64,000 nucleotides of DNA, from positions 97,942 through 161,941 of the forward strand of contig JALONG010000001.1 of assembly GCA_025455065.1 (NCBI GenBank), read 5' to 3'. Numbering within the stretch: position 1 is the stretch's first letter; each line of letters opens with the position of its first letter. The position numbers were made by a program, and so were the translations under genes. The stretch comes from Candidatus Kapaibacterium sp. (GTDB taxonomy: Bacteria; Bacteroidota; Ignavibacteria; Kapaibacteriales; UBA4661). A model generated the notes under the pieces. That model did not search any database. It was not told where the DNA came from and worked only from the letters and a program-made list of their open reading frames with translations. Positions 25,034 to 32,686 of this stretch are shown here, one piece after another.

Positions 25034-25131
25034 TGTTTTTGGTTTTTGGTTTTTGGTTTTTGGTTTTTGGTTTTTGGTTGTTGGTTGTTGGTTGTTGGTT
25101 GTTGGTTGTTGGTTGTTGGTTGTTGGTTGTT
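25034..25131. repeat. heptanucleotide tandem array (GGTTTTT)5(GGTTGTT)8
   Basis: Thirteen intact seven-base units (five ggttttt at 25041-25075, eight ggttgtt at 25076-25131) plus a degenerate unit at 25034-25040 lie directly against the start codon of the aldehyde dehydrogenase. On the mRNA strand they read AACAACC and AAAAACC, with no G. Confidence 0.95.
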
Positions 25132-25197
25132 GATGCCGAACACTTCTTGACCTCAGAAGCGCGGAGAAATGAAGGAATTTCTCACGAATAATCTGCT

Positions 25198-25629
25198 TTA
25201 CGAGGCTTTCGCATTTTTTTCATCATACTTTTTCCAAGCACCAAGCATTGCACCGCACGCAATAGCATTCAGCAACACACCACCGCCGTTTATCAAACTT
25301 AACTGAATCGGGCGCAAGGAAAAAAGGTCAGTTTGCGCAAGCGGGAAATAGGTATAACCAAGCCACAACAAGGCTGCAAGCAAGATTCCGTCTCGCACGT
25401 TGTCAATGTTGAGTTTGGTAAAAACCCATGCCGTAACGTAGCACGAGACCACTTCACCCGCAAACGAAACCACGTAGGCAAAGACTGACGTTGCTTCAAA
25501 ATCTGCTGCTTGTTTCGCCAAAAGCTGCATCCATTTATTGCGCAAAAGGCTATACCAAGTTACATCAATAACTTGCTGAATGAGAATTACCGCTCCAACG
25601 GCAAGGTGGTTTATACGAAGTTTTTTCAT
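25198..25629 (-). CDS. DUF1761-like membrane protein
   Basis: From the ATG at 25629 the protein has 143 residues with four hydrophobic segments. It opens MKKLRINHLAVGAVILIQQV and continues with DVTWYSLLRNKWM, the central VRDGILLAALLWLGY and the final NGGGVLLNAIACGAMLGAW. These match the general plan of DUF1761 proteins, small four-helix membrane proteins of unknown function. It lies 37 bases after potA on the same strand and may be cotranscribed. An upstream in-frame extension to 25755 overlaps potA and is not supported. Confidence 0.7.
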   Translation of the reverse strand: MKKLRINHLAVGAVILIQQVIDVTWYSLLRNKWMQLLAKQAADFEATSVFAYVVSFAGEVVSCYVTAWVFTKLNIDNVRDGILLAALLWLGYTYFPLAQTDLFSLRPIQLSLINGGGVLLNAIACGAMLGAWKKYDEKNAKAS

Positions 25630-25666
25630 TGGTTTGGTATGTAGGTAAAAAAAATGTTCTTCTCCA

Positions 25667-26755
25667 TTACGCAAAAATGCTGCAATCTTCCGGCTTCCAT
25701 GACAAGGCAACTTCATCTCCAACAGAATACGATGCCTCGCCAAGCGTGGTTTCAAGAGCTGTCAAGAGCAGTTCTCCTTTGAGGTCAATACGATATTTCC
25801 GCGTCGAACCAACGAAAATAATTTCTTGTAGTATTCCCTTCAATGCCCCTTCATTCCTTGTGTTTGCAGGGTGAATGCGAATAGCTTCCGGTCGCAAAAA
25901 CACGATTACTTTTTGTCCTTCGCGCAAGGGATCTTTGTGCGTAGATGCGCTCACAGGAAAGTACACACTACCCGCACTTATACTTGCGCTGCCGTCGTTT
26001 TGTGTTTTGGTTGCACGCGCCTCAAACTTGTTTGATTCGCCAATAAATTCAGCAACGAAGGGCGTTTCGGGATGGTAGTACATTTCATTGCTTGTGCCGA
26101 TTTGCTCCAAATTCCCACCGTTCATAACCGCAATGCGGTCGCTCATCGTCAGAGCCTCTTCTTGGTCGTGCGTAACATACACAAACGTCTTTCCAAGCCG
26201 CTTTTGGAGGGATTTGAGTTCGGATTGCATCTGCTTTCTTAGTTTCAAATCTAATGCGCCCAGAGGTTCATCCAAAAGCAAAATTTCAGGATTATTCGCC
26301 ACAGCCCGCGCTATTGCTATGCGTTGCTGCTGTCCGCCGGAAAGTTCTTGGGGTTTACGCCGTGAGAAATCGGTCATCTGTACCATTTGCAACATCTCTT
26401 CAACACGTTGTTGTATCTGGCTTGCAGACATTTTCTCCGTACCTTTTTTTTGCTTCAAACCAAAAGCGATATTTTGCTCAACGTTCATGTTCGGAAAAAG
26501 CGCGTAGTTCTGAAATACCGTGTTTACATGACGTTTATAGGGCGGCAACAGCGAAATATCTTCGTCTTTGAGCGTTATTGTGCCACTTGTAGGGAGTTCA
26601 AAACCGCCAATCATGCGCAAAGTCGTGGTTTTACCACATCCCGAAGGACCAAGAATTGTGAGAAATTCCCCCGCTTCTATGGCAAGATTTAGATTTTTCA
26701 CGACGTGCGATGCGCCGTAGTATTTTTCGATGTTGGAAAGCGTGAGAATGGGCAT
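25667..26755 (-). CDS. potA: polyamine ABC transporter ATP-binding protein
   Basis: The 362-residue protein has Walker A (LGPSGCGKTT), Q-loop (VFQNYALFP), signature (LSGGQQQRIAIARA), Walker B (ILLLDEPLGALD) and H-loop (VYVTHDQEEAL). A C-terminal TOBE domain follows (about 280-360; VIVFLRPEAIRIH). This is the MalK/PotA plan, and the neighbouring potBCD genes point to polyamines. The start at 26755 is preferred: the in-frame ATG seven codons earlier (26776) lies next to heptad repeats whose CCAATGA units generate ATGs by chance. A plus-strand gene separates potA from potC, so the two halves of the transporter may be transcribed separately. Confidence 0.9.
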   Translation of the reverse strand: MPILTLSNIEKYYGASHVVKNLNLAIEAGEFLTILGPSGCGKTTTLRMIGGFELPTSGTITLKDEDISLLPPYKRHVNTVFQNYALFPNMNVEQNIAFGLKQKKGTEKMSASQIQQRVEEMLQMVQMTDFSRRKPQELSGGQQQRIAIARAVANNPEILLLDEPLGALDLKLRKQMQSELKSLQKRLGKTFVYVTHDQEEALTMSDRIAVMNGGNLEQIGTSNEMYYHPETPFVAEFIGESNKFEARATKTQNDGSASISAGSVYFPVSASTHKDPLREGQKVIVFLRPEAIRIHPANTRNEGALKGILQEIIFVGSTRKYRIDLKGELLLTALETTLGEASYSVGDEVALSWKPEDCSIFA

Positions 26756-26771
26756 TGGTGTTAGTTTATCG

Positions 26772-26826
26772 GTCATGAGTCATTTAGTCATTGGTCATTT
26801 GGGCATTGGTCATTGGTTGTTCTTGG
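26772..26826. repeat. 7-bp repeats (TCATTGG type) at the 5' end of potA
   Basis: Units such as agtcatt, tagtcat, tggtcat, ttgggcat, tggtcat and tggttgt run from the potA start region towards the divergent nuclease-like gene. The period is seven with occasional single-base slips. Confidence 0.6.
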
Positions 26827-26915
26827 AGCATGATTTGATGCGGTTTTGCTTTGAAATTTTTTGTAACTTAGTGTTTACTGGATTTTGCGAACAACTTCAT
26901 TCAAAGGAAAGCACC

Positions 26916-27587
26916 ATGAAATCAACGAAAGAAAAAGCGCAAATGCTCAAACCATTTGAAAAATGGAATATTGACCAGTTAAAAAAACAGTTTGGGCTTC
27001 AAAGCCGAACAAGTATTCCACTACTCGAAGCATGGATGACAAGCCCGAAAGAGCCCCTTTCTATGCTGGTAAAGCAAACTGTTCTCAAACTGCAAGAGTT
27101 TTTGCGTCTGCGCATTGATTATTGGAATGAAGAAGAACTCAAATTCAAGTTCATCGGTCCACTTATAGCCACGATTCCTTTTGATACCGAAGAGTATTCC
27201 GCGTTTTTAGACAGAAAACTTCCTGCAGAACTCAATGGCGAAAAAATCACCGGAATCGTTGATTTTATGGTCGCTACGGGCAGAGTTGAACCACAAGAAC
27301 CATTTTTCTTTTTGCATGAATACAAAAAAGCTCGTGGTAGCGATAATGACCCGCTAGGACAGCTCTTGATTGCCATGTATGCCGCACAAACACTCAATTC
27401 TTCCAAACACCCGATGTATGGTTGCTTCGTGGTCGGTCGCAACTGGTTTTTTGTCGTGCTGGACGGCTTGGAATACGCCACCAGCAGGGCTTTTGATGCA
27501 ACGGAAGAAGATGATGTGTTTCAAATCATTGCGATATTGCAGCAAGCAAAAAACTACATTGATGAAATCCTTTCCAAGCCGCGTTAA
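26916..27587 (+). CDS. unknown protein, possible PD-(D/E)XK-like fold (paralogue B)
   Basis: This 223-residue protein is a close paralogue of the product of 22185-22880. It shares LKPFEKWNIDQL, DYWNEEELKFKFIGPLIAT, SAFLDRKLPAELNGEKITG, IVDFMVATGRVEPQEPFFF, LHEYKKARGSDNDPLGQLL, IAMYAAQTLNS and VVGRNWFFVVLDG. It has the same possible nuclease residues (Asp of IVDF, Glu and Lys of HEYKK, then Gln). It lacks the short VHPEE-type insertion of paralogue A after TLNS. It lies on the plus strand between potA and potC, flanked on both sides by heptad repeats. The ATG at 26916 is chosen because homology with paralogue A starts there (both MKS). Function unknown. Confidence 0.75.
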   Translation: MKSTKEKAQMLKPFEKWNIDQLKKQFGLQSRTSIPLLEAWMTSPKEPLSMLVKQTVLKLQEFLRLRIDYWNEEELKFKFIGPLIATIPFDTEEYSAFLDRKLPAELNGEKITGIVDFMVATGRVEPQEPFFFLHEYKKARGSDNDPLGQLLIAMYAAQTLNSSKHPMYGCFVVGRNWFFVVLDGLEYATSRAFDATEEDDVFQIIAILQQAKNYIDEILSKPR

Positions 27588-27590
27588 TAC

Positions 27591-27622
27591 TTGTTTGCTT
27601 GGGGCTTCGTTACTTGATTACT
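27591..27622. repeat. degenerate heptads overlapping the potC stop
   Basis: The sequence cttgtttgcttggggcttcg and the following tacttgattac repeat the gcttggg/acttg units seen at 22062-22102. They start just after the stop of paralogue B and run into the last codons of potC. Confidence 0.4.
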
Positions 27623-28392
27623 TTGTCATTTGAAGTGCGCATCAAACGTAGAGAGATGACCAAAATGACAACCGTTGCAAGAAAAATGAGCGTCGAAATC
27701 GCGTTCACCTCAGGCGTGATGCCGCGCCGCATCATGCCATAAATCTCAATCGGCAACGTGTTATCGCGGGCAATGAGGAAAAACGTAACGGGAATTTCAT
27801 CCATCGAAAGCACCAAACAAAGCAGTGCCGCGCCGATAATTGCCGTGCGGATGTTGGGAATAATCACGGTAAAAAATGCTGTAAGCGGCGTTGCGCCTAA
27901 GTCGTAGGCGGCTTGTTCCAAATTCGGGTCGAGCCGTTTGAAGCGTGATAACAGCTGCGTTACCACGATTGCCAACAAAAATGTGACGTGTCCTATGCCC
28001 ACCGCCAAAAGCGACAATTCCACACCGATTCGCGGGAAAAAACTTAACATCGCTACACCCGTAACAATTCCCGGCAGCGTAATCGGCATGAGGACTATTC
28101 TCTCCACCATACGTTTGCCCGTGAAGTCAAATTTGTGCAAGGCAAACGTCGCCGGAACGCCAATGAGAAGCGCAAACGCCGTGCTTGCAAATGCCACACG
28201 CAAACTATTCCCCACCGCACGAAGCAAGGATTCATCGGATGCCATGACCTTGTACCACTCCAGCGAATACGCCTTTATCGGAAACGAATTCACCGATTCT
28301 GCGCTGAACGAATACCAAATTATCGCGCAGAGCGGGATGTAAATAAACGCCAGAACAAGAGCAGCAGAGCCAGTTGTGAAGATACGGCGCAT
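27610..28392 (-). CDS. potC: polyamine ABC transporter permease
   Basis: The 260-residue protein has six hydrophobic helices and the binding-protein-dependent permease EAA loop, here LEQAAYDLGATPLTAFFTVIIP, that docks on the ATPase. Its start MRRIFTTGSAALVLAFIYIP, the motif FNxxSxN-like 'WYSFSAESVNSFP' and the SMDEIPVTFFLI segment match PotC/PotI-type permeases. It forms the inner-membrane channel together with the potB product. It is transcribed behind potB across a gap of 128 bases that contains two inverted heptad-repeat arrays. Confidence 0.88.
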   Translation of the reverse strand: MRRIFTTGSAALVLAFIYIPLCAIIWYSFSAESVNSFPIKAYSLEWYKVMASDESLLRAVGNSLRVAFASTAFALLIGVPATFALHKFDFTGKRMVERIVLMPITLPGIVTGVAMLSFFPRIGVELSLLAVGIGHVTFLLAIVVTQLLSRFKRLDPNLEQAAYDLGATPLTAFFTVIIPNIRTAIIGAALLCLVLSMDEIPVTFFLIARDNTLPIEIYGMMRRGITPEVNAISTLIFLATVVILVISLRLMRTSNDKVIK

Positions 28393-28403
28393 GGATTCTT
28401 TCG

Positions 28404-28517
28404 TTAATTAGTCATTAGTCATTAGTCATTGGTCATTGGTTGATTAGTCATTGGTTTTTAGTGTGCATCAGTATTAGTGCCGTCTGACCAATGACCAATG
28501 TACTAATGACCAATGAC
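28404..28517. repeat. two inverted heptad arrays between potB and potC
   Basis: A first array (28404-28460; tagtcat and tggtcat units) and a second (28486-28517; ccaatga and ctaatga units) are reverse complements of one another over about 30 bases with few mismatches. They could fold into a long hairpin in the potB-potC transcript, with a loop near 28461-28485. Confidence 0.7.
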
Positions 28518-28520
28518 TTC

Positions 28521-29399
28521 CTAACTCGACTTGAAGCTCGAATACTTTTTCTCAAAATACGTTGAAACTTCCAACACAAGCACAATAAGCGCAAGAACCA
28601 CGATTCCAAGCGCAGATCCAAGTGGTTTGTCGTTGGATGTTCCGAAAAGATTTTGTACAATGTTGGAAATAAACAGCGTGTTTGGTCCGCCCAAAAGAAT
28701 GGGCGCAAGGAAATCTCCCATCGTCAGCACCAGTGCGAAGGTTGCGCCGGAAATAATCCCCGGCAGTGCAAGCGGGATAATTACTCGCGTGAAAGTTGTC
28801 CAACTTCCCGCCCCAAGGTCTTTCGATGCTTCCACCAGCGACTTGGGAATTTGCTCAAAAGCCGTATAAATCGGGATTGCCACAAAGGGTGTGAAAATAT
28901 AGACCAAACAAATAATCGTGGCAAAATCGCTGTACAGGATGAACGAAAGCGGCTCAGAGACAATGCCCGTGTACATCAAAAAGCCGTTCAAAATGCCGAA
29001 CTGCCCCAAAATAATTTTCCACGAATACGCCCGCACGATGTAACTCACCCAAAACGGCAGCACAATCAGCGTGTAAAGCATGGTTTTCCGCGATTCCGAC
29101 TGCACTTTGAAGGCGATAAAATATGCAAGCGGCAGCGACAGTATCACACACAAAACCGCCACCAAGCAAGACATGGCGAGGGTTTTGAAGAGTGTAAAAT
29201 AATAGAGTTTGTTCGAGAAAATTTTGATGTAGGATTCCGCCGTGAACGAATACACCACGTTTCCAAAGGCATCCGATTGAAGAAAACTTTGGATAAAAAT
29301 GAAAAAATACGGCAGAAGCAAAAACGCCGTGAGCCAAGCAATCATCGGCGCGAGGAGCAGTATTTTTGCGCGAGTGGTGTAAACGGTGGTCATTGTCAT
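28521..29399 (-). CDS. potB: polyamine ABC transporter permease
   Basis: The 292-residue protein has six hydrophobic segments and the EAA motif LVEASKDLGAGSWTTFTRVIIP. Around these are LLLPYFFIFIQSFLQSD near the N-terminus, FWVSYIVRAYSWKIILG and FLAPILLGGPNTLFISNIVQ. These features match the PotB/PotH permeases of polyamine transporters. It sits between potD and potC on the same strand. The product should pair with PotC in the inner membrane. Confidence 0.88.
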   Translation of the reverse strand: MTMTTVYTTRAKILLLAPMIAWLTAFLLLPYFFIFIQSFLQSDAFGNVVYSFTAESYIKIFSNKLYYFTLFKTLAMSCLVAVLCVILSLPLAYFIAFKVQSESRKTMLYTLIVLPFWVSYIVRAYSWKIILGQFGILNGFLMYTGIVSEPLSFILYSDFATIICLVYIFTPFVAIPIYTAFEQIPKSLVEASKDLGAGSWTTFTRVIIPLALPGIISGATFALVLTMGDFLAPILLGGPNTLFISNIVQNLFGTSNDKPLGSALGIVVLALIVLVLEVSTYFEKKYSSFKSS

Positions 29400-29420
29400 T
29401 CACAAAAGGTATGGCAAAAA

Positions 29421-29451
29421 AGTGTAGTCCGCTTGAGAAGCGGACTACACT
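29421..29451. repeat. perfect 14-bp-stem palindrome between potD and potB
   Basis: The arms agtgtagtccgctt and aagcggactacact enclose a gag loop. No T-run follows in the minus direction, so it looks like a REP-type palindrome or an attenuating hairpin. In binding-protein operons such a hairpin often stabilises the upstream message. Confidence 0.7.
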
Positions 29452-29466
29452 TGAATCATGCAAATT

Positions 29467-30582
29467 TTACTGAACGCCGGATTTTACCTCGTTCCAAAGC
29501 TCGTTATATTTTTTGCGCTCTTTGACGTATTGCCAGAAGTTCAAACGCTCGTGGTAATAGGTCATGTTGTTAATGTAGGTCAGTTCTTGCAGTTCCGGCG
29601 ACATGAACTGCTTCGCGCCTTGGTGCGCAATGCTGTAGGTCGTTACTTCCGCCACTTTTGCCATGTTTTCGGGTTTGGAAATAAAGTCCAAATAGAGCAT
29701 TGCGAGGTCTTTATTCGGCGAACTTTTCGTAATCATAAGGCGGTCAATCCAGCCCGTTGCGCCCTCTTGCGGAATTACCGCTTTCAAGTTCATACCCTGC
29801 TTATTCAGCGTTGCCGGCGTGATAGGCCAGCCCACAGCCGCGACCACTTCTTTGTTTTTGAAAAGGTTGTCGAGTTCGCCCGCCGTCGCCCAGAATTTGC
29901 GGATTTGCGGCTTCAATTTCATCAATTTTTCTTTTACTTGTTTGAGTTGCTCTTCGTTCATGTTGTAAAGCGCGGCTTTGTCGGTTTTGTCAAAACCGAG
30001 AATTTGCCCCATGAGGTAAATGTTCGAGATGTCGTCCCAAACGCTGATTTTGCCTTTGTACTTGGGGTCAAAAAAGAGATTCCATGATTTTGGCTCTTCC
30101 TTGATTTCATCGGCATTGTACACCAAATAATCCGGTCCCCACGTGAAGGGCATACCAAAAACATCGTTTCCGCGCTTCACATCGCTCATATTGCGGAGAA
30201 GTTCGGAAAGGTTGTTAAATTCAGCAATCTTCGTGGGGTCAATCGGCTGCACCAAGCCTGCATCAACGATGTAGCTTGCCACATCGCAGGAAGGCGAGAT
30301 AATATCATAGCTCGCGCCGCCGCCACCTTGCAACTTAGAAACAAGTTCGTCCGACGAACTAAAATACGTGCCTTTGACGGTTACGCCGTATTTGTCGGCA
30401 AATGCTTTGGTAAACTTTTCATCGGCATACCCTTCCCAACACAAGATATTGAGCGTTGCGCCTTTGTATTTGAGCGAATCGGGCTTATTTGCTGATGCCG
30501 CAGCATCTTTTTTCTCGGAACTGCACGAGAACAGCATAAATGCCGGAATTGCCAAGAGCGAGAGGAGGAAATTTCTCCGCAT
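29467..30582 (-). CDS. potD: polyamine ABC transporter substrate-binding lipoprotein
   Basis: The 371-residue protein begins with a lipoprotein signal peptide (FLLSLLAIPAFMLFSCSSEK, lipid Cys near residue 20). The PotD/PotF fold follows: LNILCWEGYADEKFTKAFAD, YDIISPSCDVASYIVDAGLV, FGMPFTWGPDYLVYNADEI, SVWDDISNIYLMGQILGFDK, AAVGWPITPATLN and DLAMLYLDFISKPENMAK. Acidic and aromatic residues in these segments line the polyamine site in known members. Spermidine and putrescine cannot be told apart here. It is the first gene of the potDBC set; no gene lies between it and the secreted hydrolase upstream. The palindrome downstream may raise its level over the permeases. Confidence 0.9.
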   Translation of the reverse strand: MRRNFLLSLLAIPAFMLFSCSSEKKDAAASANKPDSLKYKGATLNILCWEGYADEKFTKAFADKYGVTVKGTYFSSSDELVSKLQGGGGASYDIISPSCDVASYIVDAGLVQPIDPTKIAEFNNLSELLRNMSDVKRGNDVFGMPFTWGPDYLVYNADEIKEEPKSWNLFFDPKYKGKISVWDDISNIYLMGQILGFDKTDKAALYNMNEEQLKQVKEKLMKLKPQIRKFWATAGELDNLFKNKEVVAAVGWPITPATLNKQGMNLKAVIPQEGATGWIDRLMITKSSPNKDLAMLYLDFISKPENMAKVAEVTTYSIAHQGAKQFMSPELQELTYINNMTYYHERLNFWQYVKERKKYNELWNEVKSGVQ

Positions 30583-30670
30583 AGTTTTTGGGGAATAGAG
30601 TGAGAAAATACGTGGGTTTGGTCGTTATCGGATTTTTTTGTGAAATCAAACTCGTCATAAAATTTCATTA

Positions 30671-31987
30671 CTAGTGGACGACAATCATTGCCTTCCGTAC
30701 TACTACATTCCAAGCGCCAGCAGTCCTTGGATAGCAATGCCGTATTTCAACAGTGTACACGCCCGATGGGAACTTCGCCGTAGGAATCAGGAAATCGCTT
30801 GCCGCAGCATCAATACTCGTTTTTTCATTGAATACCACCGTACCTACCATATCCCGGATGCTGATTTGATATGATTCCACGCGGGTTTTCGGCAGACGAA
30901 TGTGGACGGTCTCGGAAGCAGGTTGAGGATAAACCGTAAAAACATCTTGAGCATCCACATCGGCATCGTTGGTACTCGTCATCGTATTGCAAATAAACGG
31001 ATTGGAAAACGAGTAATGCTGCAAAACAAACTGATACACCGCCACAGCCAGAGAGTCAGCGAATCGCTGCATTGCGGCACGCGAATCACGAATACCCATA
31101 AAATTCGCCTCAATTTGCAGCCCGTCAATCGTGCCACCACGATAGGAACTATGCCGCACGGTATTATAGCCTCCGTCAAAATACTCCTCGCCGGGATTCG
31201 GAAATGGGTCTTGCTTACTTGGTACAGAAGGGTATCCTCGCACCGCCAGCAAAGAACCGAATGCCCTTTCGCCTCGGAGTAATTCGCTGTGGGAAATGCC
31301 ACGTGCGTTCCTTGTGGCAAGATTACGCATACTGCTAAAACCGATATAACGAGGACTATTCAGCGAGTCATCAGGGAGACGCAATTCATCATCACGCAAC
31401 AAATACCCCAATTCTAATCGCTGAATGTCATGACCATGACCGTGAATATCCAGATAAAGACCAGTTCCGAATGACCTGAGAGAAGATTGTTTCGCCGAAT
31501 CAATAAACTGATGAAATTCACGCCAAGCCTGTTCTGCTTCTGGGTTTCCGAGTGCAGCCTCGCTTATTTCACGATTAGCATCAAGTTTTCTTCTATGCAA
31601 ACGGTTGATAACGATATGAGGCGGACAGCCGAACAGCTTTTGCAATGATAGCCCTAAAAACCGCACAATATCTTGTGTTCCAACATCTGCCACCGTTACA
31701 CAATTCAAACATCGCCTCGTTGGAATGGAAGCAGGATTCATATCGCCGTCGTGGGCAGCAGAAATAATTATGGGAATACCGCCGGCAATATATTCGATGT
31801 AATTGTTTCTGCCGAAATATGTTTGTCCCGAAAGGTATCTCACCTGCCCTTGCAGCCATGAACCAGAAACAAGAAATATCATCACGAACAACGTGCAGAT
31901 AACTGCGTTCCGACTCGGATTGAAAAAACTTGCAAGTACGAGCATAGCATTGAATACCTTCGGATGAGGGCAATGACAAACCTTCAT
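30671..31987 (-). CDS. secreted N-formylglutamate-amidohydrolase-like protein with T9SS sorting domain
   Basis: The 438-residue protein has an N-terminal export signal (hydrophobic segment about 29-46, ending near LQGQ). Its catalytic domain (about 50-330) has IIISAAHDGDMNP, NRLHRRKLDANREI, GLYLDIHGHGHD and TIDGLQIEANF. These resemble the zinc-binding and catalytic segments of N-formylglutamate amidohydrolases. The C-terminal 85 residues (VFTVYPQPASETVHIRLPKT to VRKAMIVVH) form a T9SS type A sorting domain. The start overlaps the Lrp gene stop by four bases (ATGA). Known FGases are cytosolic enzymes of histidine breakdown, so a secreted form suggests another substrate. The function of the secreted form is inferred. 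Confidence 0.8.
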   Translation of the reverse strand: MKVCHCPHPKVFNAMLVLASFFNPSRNAVICTLFVMIFLVSGSWLQGQVRYLSGQTYFGRNNYIEYIAGGIPIIISAAHDGDMNPASIPTRRCLNCVTVADVGTQDIVRFLGLSLQKLFGCPPHIVINRLHRRKLDANREISEAALGNPEAEQAWREFHQFIDSAKQSSLRSFGTGLYLDIHGHGHDIQRLELGYLLRDDELRLPDDSLNSPRYIGFSSMRNLATRNARGISHSELLRGERAFGSLLAVRGYPSVPSKQDPFPNPGEEYFDGGYNTVRHSSYRGGTIDGLQIEANFMGIRDSRAAMQRFADSLAVAVYQFVLQHYSFSNPFICNTMTSTNDADVDAQDVFTVYPQPASETVHIRLPKTRVESYQISIRDMVGTVVFNEKTSIDAAASDFLIPTAKFPSGVYTVEIRHCYPRTAGAWNVVVRKAMIVVH

Positions 31988-32490
31988 CCAGTTTTATGGT
32001 GGTCAGTGGTAAGCAGCGAAAGTTCAGGCTGGGCGAGTTTGAAGACTTTCAAATACATATCGCTGCTGGTCGTAAACACGCCTTTCATCGCATGAATTTT
32101 TCCCAGAAGGTCGGTCAAATGGTTGTTGTCGCGGCACATAACGTTCACTTCCAGACTATATTCACCACTTGTCAAGGCAAGAAAACTGACTTCTTTCAAT
32201 TTCGCAATTTTTACCGCCACATTACGCACCTCCGCCACAGGGCGTACTGTTACGCCGATGCGAGCATAGACATGAAATCCAACACGCTCCGGCTCTACGC
32301 GCCCAATGACTTGAATCACTTTTGCATCCAAAAGCCGCGTCAGGCGGTTGCGTACCGTGCTGACGGCAAGCCCTGTCTCGGCGGCAATGTCGGTGAAGGA
32401 TTTACGCCCGTCGTGCTGCAAATGGCTTAAAAGCTGAAAATCAAGCTCATCAAGGCTTTCGGAACTGGTATCGGGCAAGGTTTCCTTCAT
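31984..32490 (-). CDS. Lrp/AsnC-family transcriptional regulator
   Basis: The 168-residue protein has an N-terminal HTH (LDELDFQLLSHLQHDGRKSF, TDIAAETGLAVSTVRNRLTR) and a RAM ligand-binding domain (VGFHVYARIGVTVRPVAEVR, VSFLALTSGEYSLEVNVMCR, VFTTSSDMYLKVFK). Such proteins sense amino acids or related amines. The start at 32490 is preferred; the ATG at 32568 adds 26 residues without conservation. The stop overlaps the start of the secreted amidohydrolase-like gene (ATGA). The polyamine genes further on are on the same strand and could be among its targets. Confidence 0.88.
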   Translation of the reverse strand: MKETLPDTSSESLDELDFQLLSHLQHDGRKSFTDIAAETGLAVSTVRNRLTRLLDAKVIQVIGRVEPERVGFHVYARIGVTVRPVAEVRNVAVKIAKLKEVSFLALTSGEYSLEVNVMCRDNNHLTDLLGKIHAMKGVFTTSSDMYLKVFKLAQPELSLLTTDHHKTG

Positions 32491-32686
32491 GATGTGAAGA
32501 TTGAGTGAAGGGATTTCATTGGAACACACAAAAACAAAATTTTGCAAAAGAGCGGATATTTTTTGCAAAAAATTTCGATAAGGGCGAAAATAAAAAAAAT
32601 TCTATTGATAACAAGCATTATTTCGCTTTAGGCGAAAATGTACTGATTTTGGAGAGTGATGAGGCTTGTAAGGCGTGATTTGACGG

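Noticed and set aside
25034..25131. Interpretation of the heptad array as a CRISPR array
   Set aside because: Units are seven bases with no spacers; there are no cas genes in the window.
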